DNA of 33,060 nucleotides from Rubrivivax sp. (GTDB lineage Bacteria; Pseudomonadota; Gammaproteobacteria; Burkholderiales; Burkholderiaceae_C): contig JAIXWM010000070.1 of NCBI GenBank assembly GCA_027491255.1, positions 1 to 33,060 of the forward strand. Direction: 5' to 3'. Positions 25,357 through 33,060 of the stretch are shown here, in pieces. The notes beneath the pieces were generated by a model. It was not told the DNA's origin. It searched no databases and saw nothing but the letters and a program-made list of their open reading frames with translations. Positions within the stretch are counted from its first letter, which is position 1. Every line of letters starts with the position of its first letter. A program made the position numbers and the translations under genes.

Positions 25357-25716
25357 TCAATCCCGGGTGGCCTGCCCGGTCGCCGTCGCCTGTGCGGTCG
25401 CAGTGCCGGCTTCCACGGGCGCGACCTGCGCGACCAGTCGCACCCCCAAAGCCTTGCACACGCGGGCCACGGTATCGAAGCGCGGTGTGGCTCCAGGACG
25501 CAGGGCGCGGTACAGCGCCTCGCGCGTGATGCCGCTGTCCCGGGCGATCTGTGTCATGCCGCGCGCCCGCGCGATGTCCCCCAGCGTCACTGCCAGCATG
25601 GCGGGGTCGCCATCCTCTATGACCACCGTCAGATACTCGGCGATGTCCTCGTCGGTCTTCAGCATCTCGGTGATGTCGAAGCTCGGCAGGTCCGCCGCAC
25701 GGATCTTCTCGCTCAC
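25357..25716 (-). CDS. Antitoxin of HI1420 type (addiction-module antidote, HTH)
   Basis: The 119-residue protein contains the family core DEDIAEYLTVVIEDGDPAML...LGDIARARGMTQIARDSGI followed by TREALYRAL and FDTVARVCKALGVRL, an Xre-like helix-turn-helix. The start is the GTG at 25716, preceded by GGAGGG eight bases upstream on the minus strand; the longer in-frame ATG would run into the toxin gene. It is the second gene of the pair, 67 bases after the toxin. The C-terminal 25 residues (Ala/Thr/Gln-rich) extend beyond the usual family end. It should neutralise the toxin and repress the promoter through its HTH. Confidence 0.85.
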   Translation of the reverse strand: MSEKIRAADLPSFDITEMLKTDEDIAEYLTVVIEDGDPAMLAVTLGDIARARGMTQIARDSGITREALYRALRPGATPRFDTVARVCKALGVRLVAQVAPVEAGTATAQATATGQATRD

Positions 25717-25783
25717 TGAACTACCCTCCGCACTTCGTGCCGCGGGATTCGCGCTGGGGAGCGGCCCGACGCGCTCATGACCG

Positions 25784-26080
25784 TCACTCCTCGATGGCGC
25801 GAGCCAATGCCTTGGCGGCCGCGACATCAGCCTGCTGCGTGGACTTGTCGCCCCCGCCCAGCATCACCACCAGCACATCGCCCCGGTGCGCGAAGTACAT
25901 CCGCCATCCCGGCCCGAAGAACTCCCTCATCTCGAACACCCCTTCGCCCACCGACCTGACGTCGCCCAGGTTCCCGAGTTCAGCCTTGCGCAGGCGCAGG
26001 GCCAGACGCTTGCGGGTCAGCGAGTCTTTCAAGCCGTCGAACCACGCATCGAACTCCGGCGTGCGCTTGACGGTGTACAT
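25784..26080 (-). CDS. RelE/HigB-superfamily toxin of HI1419 type
   Basis: This 98-residue basic protein shows the family pattern: EFDAWFDGLKDSLTRKRLALRL, then GNLGDVRSVGEGVFEMREFFGPGWRMYFAHRGD, then VMLGGGDKSTQQADVAAAKALA. GPGWRMYF and the GGDKSTQQxDI-like end are typical of the HI1419 group (phage-derived Gp49-like/HigB2-like). Relatives are ribosome-associated mRNA endonucleases. The gene comes before its antitoxin, the usual order for this subgroup, and a perfect-armed palindrome lies immediately upstream. Confidence 0.9.
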   Translation of the reverse strand: MYTVKRTPEFDAWFDGLKDSLTRKRLALRLRKAELGNLGDVRSVGEGVFEMREFFGPGWRMYFAHRGDVLVVMLGGGDKSTQQADVAAAKALARAIEE

Positions 26081-26089
26081 CTCACAAAT

Positions 26090-26107
26090 GTAATCGATGC
26101 ATTACAG
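26090..26107. promoter_or_regulatory. Palindromic operator upstream of the toxin-antitoxin operon
   Basis: TGTAATCGATGCATTACA has perfect TGTAAT/ATTACA arms around six bases and sits 9 bases before the toxin ATG. It is AT-rich within very GC-rich flanks. Toxin-antitoxin operons are normally autoregulated at such a site. Confidence 0.65.
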
Positions 26108-26143
26108 CCTCGGCCAGGGCCTTGGAGCTAGTCAGAAGAAGGT

Positions 26144-26170
26144 TGAACCCCCGGCATTCGTGGCCACAAT
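26144..26170 (+). promoter_or_regulatory. Possible sigma70 promoter for paaZ
   Basis: TTGAAC (26144-26149) and CACAAT (26165-26170) are separated by 15 bases, slightly short of the optimum. They lie about 100 bases before the paaZ ATG. The remaining 26108-26269 gap shows nothing else recognisable. Confidence 0.3.
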
Positions 26171-26269
26171 TGCGCCAGCTACATCCCGTGGCCGGACGAC
26201 TGCCGGCAGGTGCTGCGTCCGGGTACCTGACGCGACGCCACCCACTCCACTCCAGCCTACCCCACCCCC

Positions 26270-28327
26270 ATGCTCACCCCCATCCTGCAAAGCCTGATCG
26301 CCGGCCATTGGTTCGGCAGCCAGCCCGGCGCCGTGCTGCACAGCGCGGTCGACGGCAGCCCGGTCGCGCTGGCGCACGCCGAGCGGCCCGACTTCGCCGA
26401 GGCCGTGCACCACGCGCACCGCGTCGGCGTGCCGGCGCTGCTGGCGCTGGATTTCCAGCAGCGCGCGGCGCGGCTGAAGGCGCTGGCCGCCCACCTGCTC
26501 GAGCACAAGGAGACGCTGTACACGCTGTCGCGCCACACCGGCGCCACGCGCGCCGACGGCTGGGTCGACATCGAGGGCGGCACCGGCACGCTGTTCGCCT
26601 ATGCTGGCATCGGCGCGGCCGAGCTGCCTTCGGGCAACGTCGTGCACGAGGGCCCGGCGGTGCCGCTGGGCCGCAAGGGCGGCTTTTCGGGCACGCACAT
26701 CCTGGTGCCGCGGCGCGGGGTGGCGGTGCACATCAACGCCTTCAACTTCCCGGTCTGGGGGATGCTGGAGAAGTTCGCGCCCAGCTTCCTGGCCGGCATG
26801 CCCTGCATCGTCAAGCCGGCCACGGCGACGAGCTACCTGACCGAGGCCGCGGTGCGGCTGATGCACGACTCGGGTCTGCTGCCGCCCGGCAGCCTGCAGC
26901 TCGTGGTCGGCGGCACCGGCGACCTGCTGGAGCGGCTGACCGAGCCCGATGTCGTCACCTTCACCGGCTCGGCCGACACGGCGGCGCGGCTGCGCGTGCA
27001 CCGCAACCTGGTGGCGCGCTCCATCCCCTTCAACGCCGAGGCCGATTCGCTGAACTGCGCCATCCTGGCGCCCGACGTCGGCCCCGACGACGAGGAGTTC
27101 GAGCTCTTCGTCAAGGAGGTCGCGCGCGAGATGACGGTCAAGGCGGGGCAGAAGTGCACCGCGATCCGGCGCGCCATCGTGCCGCGGCGCCACCTCGACG
27201 CGGTGGCTGAGCGCCTGGCGGCGCGGCTGGCGAAGACGGTGGCCGGCGACCCGGCGGTCGAAGGCGTGAAGATGGGCGCGCTGGCCTCGCGCGCGCAGCA
27301 GGCCGACGTGGCGGCGCGCGTGGCGCAGCTGGCCGAGGGCTGCGAGATCGTCTTCGGCGCCGGCGTGGGCCTGGGCCGGGGCTGGGCGCCGGTGGGCGAG
27401 GGCGTGGCGCAGGGCGCCTTCTTCGCGCCGACGCTGCTGCGCTGCGCGCACCCGCACGAGCAGGACGTGGTGCACGACGTCGAAGCCTTCGGGCCGGTCA
27501 GCACGCTGATGCCCTACGACGAGGTCGACGAGGCCGTGGCGCTGGCCGCGCGCGGGCGCGGCAGCCTGGTCAGCACGCTCGTCACGCGCGACCCCGCGAT
27601 CGCCGCGCACGTGGTGCCGGCGGCGGCCGTCTGGCACGGGCGCGTGCACGTGCTCGAGCGCGAGGCCGCGGTCGAATCCACCGGCCACGGCTCGCCGCTG
27701 CCGGGGCTCAAGCACGGCGGGCCGGGCCGCGCCGGCGGCGGCGAGGAGCTGGGCGGCGCGCGCGCGGTGGCGCACTACCTGCAGCGCTGCGCGGTGCAGG
27801 GCTCGCCGACGATGCTGGCGGCGATCACCGGCGAATACGTGCGCGGAGCCCGCGTGCGCGAGTCCGAGGTGCACCCCTTCCGCCGCCACTTCGAGGACCT
27901 GGCGGTGGGCGACTCGCTGCTGACGCACCGCCGCACCGTCGGCGAGGCCGACATCGTCGCCTTCGGCGGGCTGTCGGGCGACTACTTCTACATGCACTTC
28001 GACGAGATCGCCGCGAAGGAGAGCCCCTTCGGCAAGCGCATCGCCCACGGCTACTTCGTGCTGTCGGCCGCGGCCGGGCTGTTCGTCTCGCCCGCGCCCG
28101 GGCCGGTGCTGGCCAACTACGGGCTCGACACGCTGCGCTTCGTCAAGCCCGTGGGCATCGGCGACACCATCCAGTCGCGCCTGACCTGCAAGCGCAAGAT
28201 CGACAAGCCGGCGAAGAAGGACCAGCCCCCCCAGGGCGTGGTGGCCTGGGACGTGCAGGTCACCAACCAGCACGGCGAGCTGGTGGCAAGCTACGACATC
28301 CTGACGCTCGTGCTCAAGCGGGGGTAG
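26270..28327 (+). CDS. paaZ: PaaZ: oxepin-CoA hydrolase / semialdehyde dehydrogenase
   Basis: The 685-residue bifunctional protein opens the oxepin-CoA ring and oxidises the resulting 3-oxo-5,6-dehydrosuberyl-CoA semialdehyde in aerobic phenylacetate catabolism. Residues 1-530 are an aldehyde dehydrogenase with [33 protein letters not shown], catalytic Glu257 (FNAEADSLN) and Cys296 ([11 protein letters not shown]). From about residue 540 is a MaoC-like hotdog hydratase with [15 protein letters not shown] and [11 protein letters not shown], supplying the Asp and His of the hydratase site. Length and domain order match E. coli PaaZ. No other paa genes are present in the window, so it is an orphan here. 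No strong Shine-Dalgarno precedes the ATG. Confidence 0.92.
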   Translation: MLTPILQSLIAGHWFGSQPGAVLHSAVDGSPVALAHAERPDFAEAVHHAHRVGVPALLALDFQQRAARLKALAAHLLEHKETLYTLSRHTGATRADGWVDIEGGTGTLFAYAGIGAAELPSGNVVHEGPAVPLGRKGGFSGTHILVPRRGVAVHINAFNFPVWGMLEKFAPSFLAGMPCIVKPATATSYLTEAAVRLMHDSGLLPPGSLQLVVGGTGDLLERLTEPDVVTFTGSADTAARLRVHRNLVARSIPFNAEADSLNCAILAPDVGPDDEEFELFVKEVAREMTVKAGQKCTAIRRAIVPRRHLDAVAERLAARLAKTVAGDPAVEGVKMGALASRAQQADVAARVAQLAEGCEIVFGAGVGLGRGWAPVGEGVAQGAFFAPTLLRCAHPHEQDVVHDVEAFGPVSTLMPYDEVDEAVALAARGRGSLVSTLVTRDPAIAAHVVPAAAVWHGRVHVLEREAAVESTGHGSPLPGLKHGGPGRAGGGEELGGARAVAHYLQRCAVQGSPTMLAAITGEYVRGARVRESEVHPFRRHFEDLAVGDSLLTHRRTVGEADIVAFGGLSGDYFYMHFDEIAAKESPFGKRIAHGYFVLSAAAGLFVSPAPGPVLANYGLDTLRFVKPVGIGDTIQSRLTCKRKIDKPAKKDQPPQGVVAWDVQVTNQHGELVASYDILTLVLKRG

Positions 28328-28382
28328 TCAGCCAGTCACCGACAAGACGCGTCCATCAAAAGAAAATCAAAGGCTTAGGTGA

Positions 28383-28411
28383 TTTACTTCCCAAAATACA
28401 TTAGCTAAACT
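28383..28411 (+). promoter_or_regulatory. Sigma70-like promoter upstream of the DUF4402 gene
   Basis: TTTACT at 28383-28388 and TAAACT at 28406-28411 are separated by exactly 17 bases, within an AT-rich island (about 28355-28411) unlike its surroundings. Transcription would begin near 28418. It is the most convincing promoter in the window. Confidence 0.6.
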
Positions 28412-28417
28412 GACGTG

Positions 28418-28510
28418 ACCCCACCGCCTTCGCCGGTGGGTGACGATCAGCTTGCGGTCGAAGACAGGGCGACGGACGTCTCGCGCCCTGGCCTTCGCGC
28501 ACCGTGTTCT
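28418..28510 (+). promoter_or_regulatory. Hairpin-rich 5' leader of the DUF4402 gene
   Basis: The predicted leader of about 107 bases contains a seven-base-pair stem CCCACCG (28420-28426)/CGGTGGG (28434-28440). A second stem is CAGGGCG (28465-28471)/CGCCCTG (28484-28490). The Shine-Dalgarno GGAAAGGAA follows at 28511-28519. The leader does not match the conserved core of the cyclic-di-GMP-I riboswitch or any other RNA I know. It may simply stabilise the message. Confidence 0.4.
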
Positions 28511-28524
28511 GGGAAAGGAATCGC

Positions 28525-29073
28525 ATGCGCAGCACAAGTTCCTGGTGCCGTTCGGTGGGCAATGCGCCACGGCTGCTTCTGGCCCTGTCGGGCTCGTGCC
28601 TGCTGGCCCTGCCGCGCGCCCATGCCCAGTTCTCTTCCGCCGGGACCGTCAACTCCTCGGCCGTCCTGGTCAGGACCTTGTCCGTGTCCTCGACCACGCC
28701 CTTGGACTTCGGAACCTTCGCGCCCGGCGCCACGCCCGGGGCGGTCGTGATGAGCGCGTCGGGCAGCCGCAGCGCCACGGGCGGGGTGACGCTCGTGACG
28801 ACCTCCGACGGGAGCGCATCGACCGTCAGCCTGACCGGCACACCGTCGACGACCTACTCGGTCACGCTGCCAGCGTCGGTGCTGCTGACAGCGAACACGG
28901 GCAATGCCACGATGACGCTGAGCACGTTCACGACCACCCTCACCGGCCTGCAGGGCACCCTGAGCTCGGCCGGGCTCGGCTCCTTCGGCATCGGCGGCAC
29001 CCTGGCGGTGTCGGGCAGCCAGGCCATCGCCACCTACACCGGTACCTTCACCGTCACGCTGTCCTACAACTGA
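28525..29073 (+). CDS. Exported DUF4402 domain protein
   Basis: The 182-residue precursor has a signal peptide (RLLLALSGSCLLALPRAHA, cleavage near 34/35). A DUF4402 beta-sandwich follows: TPLDFGTFAPGATPGAVVMS, SGSRSATGGVTLV, STTYSVTLPASVLLTA and the closing ATYTGTFTVTLSYN. It is rich in Ser/Thr/Gly, as secreted or fimbria-like subunits are. DUF4402 proteins are thought to be surface or pilin-like; the role is unproven. The ATG at 28525 has GGAAAGGAA just ahead, preferred over an in-frame GTG at 28504. It is 65 bases upstream of the RTX protease gene in the same direction and may share its transcript. Confidence 0.8.
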   Translation: MRSTSSWCRSVGNAPRLLLALSGSCLLALPRAHAQFSSAGTVNSSAVLVRTLSVSSTTPLDFGTFAPGATPGAVVMSASGSRSATGGVTLVTTSDGSASTVSLTGTPSTTYSVTLPASVLLTANTGNATMTLSTFTTTLTGLQGTLSSAGLGSFGIGGTLAVSGSQAIATYTGTFTVTLSYN

Positions 29074-29138
29074 ACCCGACGGCTCGAGTCTGCGCGATCA
29101 TCGGTACTGCAAGGCCCGGTCGGGCCGGGAGATGACAG

Positions 29139-32100
29139 ATGGCCCTGCGCGAAGGCACTTCCGGCGATGACGCACTGTTCGGCACGGACGGCAGCGACAC
29201 GCTGCTCGGGCTGGCCGGCAACGACACGCTGGTCAGTCTGGCGGGCGACGACTCGGTGGACGCAGGTGACGGTGACGACGCAGTCAACGGTTTCGGCTAC
29301 GACCCGATCTCCGGCGCCTACAGCATCTACGCGGGCAGCGGCCTGCAGACCCTGCGCGGCGGGGCGGGCAACGACTTCCTCGTCGGCGGCAGCGATGCCG
29401 ACCTGATCGACGGCGGCAGCGACCGCGACACGCTTTTCGGCGGCTCGGGCCACGACAACCTGGACGGCGGCAGTGGGGACGACCGGCTGCGCGGCGAGGG
29501 CGGCGACGACTCCATGGTCGGCGGGCCGGGACAGGACCTGCTGGACGGCGGCGACGGCCACGACACGCTCCTGGGCGGCGACGGCGACGACCGACTGCTT
29601 ACCGGTGCAGGGGACGACCGTGCCGAAGGCGGTGCCGGCCACGACGACATCAACGCGCAGCGGCCCGAAGGCGGCAGCGGCCTGCTGATCTACCCCGCCA
29701 GCGGCCGCCAGACGCTGGACGGCGGCCTCGGTGACGACGTCATCGCCGGCGGCAGCGACGCCGACTTCGCCGCCGGCGGCGAAGGCCAGGACACCCTCTT
29801 CGGCCAGGCGGGCGCAGACACCTTGCTCGGCGGACCGGGCGACGACCTGCTCGTCACCGACGCCGGCGGCAGCGGCGACAGCGCAGCCGACTCGGTGGAC
29901 GGCGGCGAAGGCAACGACGCCATCAACGGACAGCCGAGCCAGGCGCCGGGCGCGGCCTACTCCTTCTGGTCTTCATCGGGCGCGCAGACGCTGCGGGGCG
30001 GGGCGGGTGACGACTTCATCGTCGGGGGCAGCGGCGCCGACCTGGTCGACGGCGGCAGCGGCAGCGACACGCTGCACGGCGGCAAAGGCAACGACACGCT
30101 GTCCGGCGGCTCGGGCACGGACCGGCTCCTGGGCGGCGACGGTGACGACACCTACCTTGTCTCGGGCCTGGACACGGCCATCGACGACAGCGCCGGTGCG
30201 GCCGACCGGGCCCGGGTGAGCGCGAGCTTCGTCAAGATCCCGAGCACGGTCGAGCAGGTCGACTACCTCGACGGCGCCCTGCCCCTGCCCTACTGGATCG
30301 CCGCGCTGCTGCCCGACGAGGCGGCCGGCCGGGGCTTCCTGCACCTGCTCGGCCCCGCGCTCACCTACGCCTACGCCTTTCCCGAGGCGCTGCCCAGCTA
30401 CGACGACAACGCCGACAACGGCGCCGGCTACACCCCCTTCAGCGCGGCGCAGCGCACGCGCGCCGAGGACGCCTTTGCCTACATCCGCTCGGTCACGGCG
30501 CTGGAATTCACCCCCGTGGGCGACGCGAACGCGCCGCGCACGATCGCCTTGGCGCTGAACACGCAGAGCAACAGCAGCGGCTACGCATTCCACCCCGGCC
30601 CCGACCCCGAAGCCAGCGACGTCTTCCTCGACGTCGACGCGCCCGACGTCCAGACCCTGGCCGACGGCAGCTACATGGCCCACGTGCTGATCCACGAGAT
30701 CGGGCACGCGCTCGGCCTCAAGCACCCCTTCGCGCGCGCCGACGACATGAGCGAGGTCGCGGACCCTCCCTACCTGACGGGCGCCGAGGACTCGCTGGCC
30801 TGGACGCAGATGAGTTATTCGTCCGAAGGTCAGGCTTACGCGCTGCAGTTCTCGGCCTTCGACATCGCGGCGCTGCAGTACCTCTACGGCGTCGACGCCG
30901 CCGACCGCCCGGACGACGACAGCTACGTGCTCGACGGCACGGCACCGGGCCAGTTCCTGTGGGACGGCAGTGGCCGCGACACGATGGACGGCAGCCTGCT
31001 CGCCCAGGGCGCGACGCTGCACCTGGAGCCAGGCTTCTGGAGCCACGTCGGCGCCGCCCCGGCCGCCCTGATCTCGAGCCCCGGGCAGTTCACGGTCAAC
31101 TTCGGCACCGCCCTCGAGAACCTGCTGGGCAGCGCCCACGACGACCGCCTGTTCGGCAATGCGCTGGCCAACGCCATCCAAGGCGGCGCCGGGAGCGACC
31201 GCGCCGAGGGCCAGGCCGGCGACGACACGCTGGACGGCGGCGCGGGTGCGGACACGCTGGTCGGCGGCCTCGACAACGACCACCTCGACGGCGGCGACGG
31301 CCTGGACGTGGCCGTCTTCGGCGGCATGCGGGCCGACTACGCCATCGCGCGAGACGCGACCACCGGCGCCGTGACCGTCACCGACCGCCTCGCCGGGCGC
31401 GACGGCACCGACACGCTGCGCGCGATCGAGACGCTGTCCTTCGCCGACGGCGACGTGCCCGCGCCGGTGGCCAGCCCGGAGTTGCCGATCCGCGCCTACG
31501 CCTGGAAGACGCACACGCTGCTGGCCGGTGTCGTCGTCGAGCAGGCGGGCAGCGCAACAGGCGACCCCGCCTCAAGCGCATCCGCCACGACCGGCGTCGA
31601 CGGCCGCGCCGTGATGGGCGTCGCCGCCGCAGGCACCGCCACGCTCAGCGCGCGGCGCGAGATCCCGGCCGCCGAGACCGCGGCCACCGACGCCGCCGTC
31701 AACCTGCAGGACGCGGTCGCGATCCTCAAGCTCATCGCCGGCCAGCCCGTCCACCCGCCGGGCCGGGCCTGGTCACCCTACCAGGCGCACGCAGCCGACT
31801 TCGATGCCAACGGCACGGTGTCCCTGGCCGATGCGATCGGGGTGCTTCGACACGCCGTCGGCCAGGCCGCCCCACGGCCAGCCTGGGCCTTCTTCGACGA
31901 AGCCGCCCCCGCAATGCCGCAGACGGCACCCACCGCCCCGGGCACGCCCCCGGCGCTGCAGGCCACGCTGCCCGCCAGCGCGCCGCTCGGGCTCGTCGGC
32001 GTGCTGCGCGGAGACGTCGACGCAGGCTGGACCGCGCCCGCGGGCAGCGCGGACCTCGACACCGTCGAGCCGACCTACTTCGACACCCTGCTGACCCGGC

Positions 32101-32162
32101 TCGAGGCCAACCACCCGACGGCGGGTTTTGCGCTGTCGCAGTGGGGCGTCTACGGGGACTGA
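29139..32162 (+). CDS. RTX-repeat M10-type metalloprotease with C-terminal dockerin-like repeats
   Basis: The 1007-residue protein has no N-terminal signal peptide, as expected for type I secretion. Residues about 5-345 are dense GGxGxDxLxGG calcium repeats in three larger modules, each entered by an aromatic SGxQTLxGG motif. Residues about 380-620 are a serralysin-like catalytic domain with zinc motif [11 protein letters not shown] (His519, Glu520, His523, His529) and Met-turn at Met558 (MSYSS). About 665-745 is a second RTX block ([26 protein letters not shown]) followed by the typical ADYAIARD / ETLSFADG cap. Residues about 847-910 hold two dockerin-like EF-hand helices ([16 protein letters not shown] and [20 protein letters not shown]). 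Serralysins usually carry RTX repeats only after the catalytic domain. No transporter genes are in the window. Confidence 0.88.
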   Translation: MALREGTSGDDALFGTDGSDTLLGLAGNDTLVSLAGDDSVDAGDGDDAVNGFGYDPISGAYSIYAGSGLQTLRGGAGNDFLVGGSDADLIDGGSDRDTLFGGSGHDNLDGGSGDDRLRGEGGDDSMVGGPGQDLLDGGDGHDTLLGGDGDDRLLTGAGDDRAEGGAGHDDINAQRPEGGSGLLIYPASGRQTLDGGLGDDVIAGGSDADFAAGGEGQDTLFGQAGADTLLGGPGDDLLVTDAGGSGDSAADSVDGGEGNDAINGQPSQAPGAAYSFWSSSGAQTLRGGAGDDFIVGGSGADLVDGGSGSDTLHGGKGNDTLSGGSGTDRLLGGDGDDTYLVSGLDTAIDDSAGAADRARVSASFVKIPSTVEQVDYLDGALPLPYWIAALLPDEAAGRGFLHLLGPALTYAYAFPEALPSYDDNADNGAGYTPFSAAQRTRAEDAFAYIRSVTALEFTPVGDANAPRTIALALNTQSNSSGYAFHPGPDPEASDVFLDVDAPDVQTLADGSYMAHVLIHEIGHALGLKHPFARADDMSEVADPPYLTGAEDSLAWTQMSYSSEGQAYALQFSAFDIAALQYLYGVDAADRPDDDSYVLDGTAPGQFLWDGSGRDTMDGSLLAQGATLHLEPGFWSHVGAAPAALISSPGQFTVNFGTALENLLGSAHDDRLFGNALANAIQGGAGSDRAEGQAGDDTLDGGAGADTLVGGLDNDHLDGGDGLDVAVFGGMRADYAIARDATTGAVTVTDRLAGRDGTDTLRAIETLSFADGDVPAPVASPELPIRAYAWKTHTLLAGVVVEQAGSATGDPASSASATTGVDGRAVMGVAAAGTATLSARREIPAAETAATDAAVNLQDAVAILKLIAGQPVHPPGRAWSPYQAHAADFDANGTVSLADAIGVLRHAVGQAAPRPAWAFFDEAAPAMPQTAPTAPGTPPALQATLPASAPLGLVGVLRGDVDAGWTAPAGSADLDTVEPTYFDTLLTRLEANHPTAGFALSQWGVYGD

Positions 32163-32211
32163 GAAAAACTACAAGGGCGTCAGCCCCGCGGGAGTCGCGC
32201 CGGGGACCTCG

Positions 32212-33060
32212 TCAGGCCCCCCAGACCGCGATCTCCCGCCCGTCATGCACCGCCGCGCGCTGCCAGATGCGCTCGTCCCAGCCCACGCCCGGGCGGCGGT
32301 CGAACAGCACCAGGTGCGCCTCGTCGGCGCCCACCTGCGCGGCGTACGCCGCGGTCTGCTCCAGCCCCTGCTGCAGCGTCGCCTCGGGCAACTTCTTCAC
32401 CAGCTTCAGCTCGATCACCACGCGCTGCACCGGTCCGCTGAAACCCAGCGCCTCGTCCAGCGGCCACTCCAGCAGCAGGTCGGTGCGCTTGCGCCCCAGG
32501 CCGTATTCGCGCGAGATCCGGCCACCGCCATTGACGATGCGCTGCAGGAAGGCCTGCATCAGCAGCTGCGGCCCCGCCTCCTTGTAGCTGAAGCCCTCGA
32601 TCCAGGCGTCGCTGTGCTCGCGGAAGAACTGCTGGAGGGCGGCCAGCAGCCGCGGGGCGTCGAGTCGCCGGTCGGGGCGCACGTACCAGGGCTGGGGCTG
32701 CGCCGGGGTGATGCGCACCTGCGCGCTCCACGTCAGCTCGCGCGGGATCACCTCGCGGTAGATGCGGTTGGTGATCTCGAGCTGTGGCCGCGTGCGCACC
32801 AGCCCCAGGTCCTGCACGTATTCCAGGTCGTCGATGGACAGTTGCTCGAGCGCGCCGTCACCCTCCAGCAGGCCGGCGATCACCCGGTGCACCCGCGGCT
32901 CGCGCAGCTTGTCGCCCAACTGCTCCAGGTGCGTCGAGCGCGACTGGATCAGCCGCTCGCGCGCTGCGCGGTAGCGCTCCAGCGTGATCGGCACCGTGCG
33001 GTCTCGCGCGCCGCGGTCTTCCCAGGTGCACTCGTAGGCCAGCGCGTTCACCAGCCAGGG
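32212..33060 (-). CDS. AAA ATPase with C-terminal PD-(D/E)XK nuclease domain (5' end beyond window)
   Basis: The visible 282 residues are the C-terminal part of a longer protein: the frame is open to the edge, and its first residues, PWLVNALAYE, match the GGQPWLVNALA motif at the end of the ATPase domain in AAA-like proteins. A lid and winged-helix-like region follows (RVHRVIAGLLEG, DDLEYVQDLGLV). Then comes a PD-(D/E)XK nuclease fold: RKRTDLLLEWPL supplies the acidic residue and VVIELKLVKK the Glu-x-Lys. Such ATPase-nuclease fusions are common accessory proteins with poorly known, possibly defence-related, roles. The GTG at 33051 is an internal valine codon and not the true start. Confidence 0.7.
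   Translation of the reverse strand, partial: PWLVNALAYECTWEDRGARDRTVPITLERYRAARERLIQSRSTHLEQLGDKLREPRVHRVIAGLLEGDGALEQLSIDDLEYVQDLGLVRTRPQLEITNRIYREVIPRELTWSAQVRITPAQPQPWYVRPDRRLDAPRLLAALQQFFREHSDAWIEGFSYKEAGPQLLMQAFLQRIVNGGGRISREYGLGRKRTDLLLEWPLDEALGFSGPVQRVVIELKLVKKLPEATLQQGLEQTAAYAAQVGADEAHLVLFDRRPGVGWDERIWQRAAVHDGREIAVWGA

Noticed and set aside
26132..28273. Long minus-strand open frame opposite paaZ
   Set aside because: The plus-strand PaaZ has both catalytic domains intact, while the minus-strand translation has no domain and a skewed Arg/His/Val composition.
28418..28510. Cyclic-di-GMP-I riboswitch in the DUF4402 leader
   Set aside because: The conserved internal-loop segments of that riboswitch are absent; only generic hairpins are visible.
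32163..32211. Intrinsic terminator between the convergent protease and ATPase genes
   Set aside because: Only a weak GC-rich partial complementarity is present, without a U-tract.

Overview
This is a 33 kb stretch of very GC-rich bacterial chromosome. Codon use, gene families (a Bug-type solute receptor, stand-alone PaaZ, DUF938 methyltransferase, a DUF4351-tailed Rpn-like nuclease) and short -10-to-ATG spacings suggest a betaproteobacterium, probably Burkholderiales. That placement is inference. I found no rRNA, tRNA or CRISPR array, and no gene-free stretch longer than 300 bases.

Layout. (1) 1-2494 is a worn mobile-DNA zone: the tail of an unidentified frame, a wrecked integron-type tyrosine integrase, a REPIN-like pair of inverted 14-mers, and a probably intact Rpn-like PD-(D/E)XK nuclease. 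(2) 2495-6156, plus strand, holds a DUF1214/DUF1254 membrane-anchored pair, a sterol-desaturase-type di-iron hydroxylase and an exported serine beta-lactamase-fold hydrolase. (3) 6262-24341, minus strand, holds 14 tightly packed genes, many overlapping by ATGA or GTGA. In transcription order they are: aconitase-type dehydratase large and small subunits, an isocitrate-lyase/PEP-mutase-type lyase, a Bug receptor, a peptide-type ABC receptor, an acyl-CoA synthetase, a multi-hotdog thioesterase-like protein, ABC ATPases (D, F) and permeases (B, C), a single-chain biotin-dependent acyl-CoA carboxylase, a B12-type radical SAM protein and a DUF938 methyltransferase. (4) An IclR regulator diverges at 24507; the space between it and the dehydratase gene carries a strong inverted pair of operator-like sites. 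(5) 25357-26107 is an HI1419/HI1420-type toxin-antitoxin module with its palindrome. (6) 26270-28327 is an orphan paaZ. (7) 28383-32162 is a secretion and surface zone: a sigma70-like promoter, a hairpin-rich leader, a DUF4402 exported protein, and a 1007-residue RTX/M10 metalloprotease ending in dockerin-like calcium repeats. (8) The right edge is the C-terminal part of an AAA ATPase fused to a PD-(D/E)XK domain.

How the genes may work together. The minus-strand array reads as an import, CoA-activation, carboxylation, thioester-hydrolysis, dehydration/hydration and C-C-cleavage route for an unknown organic acid, probably governed by the IclR protein. The chemistry order and substrate are inference. 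Three observations make it the best candidate for something undescribed: the dehydratase small subunit lacks the usual Ser-Ser-Arg-Glu active-site motif, the lyase has lost the Gly-His after its catalytic Lys-Arg-Cys, and a complete single-chain carboxylase sits directly behind a peptide-type ABC transporter.
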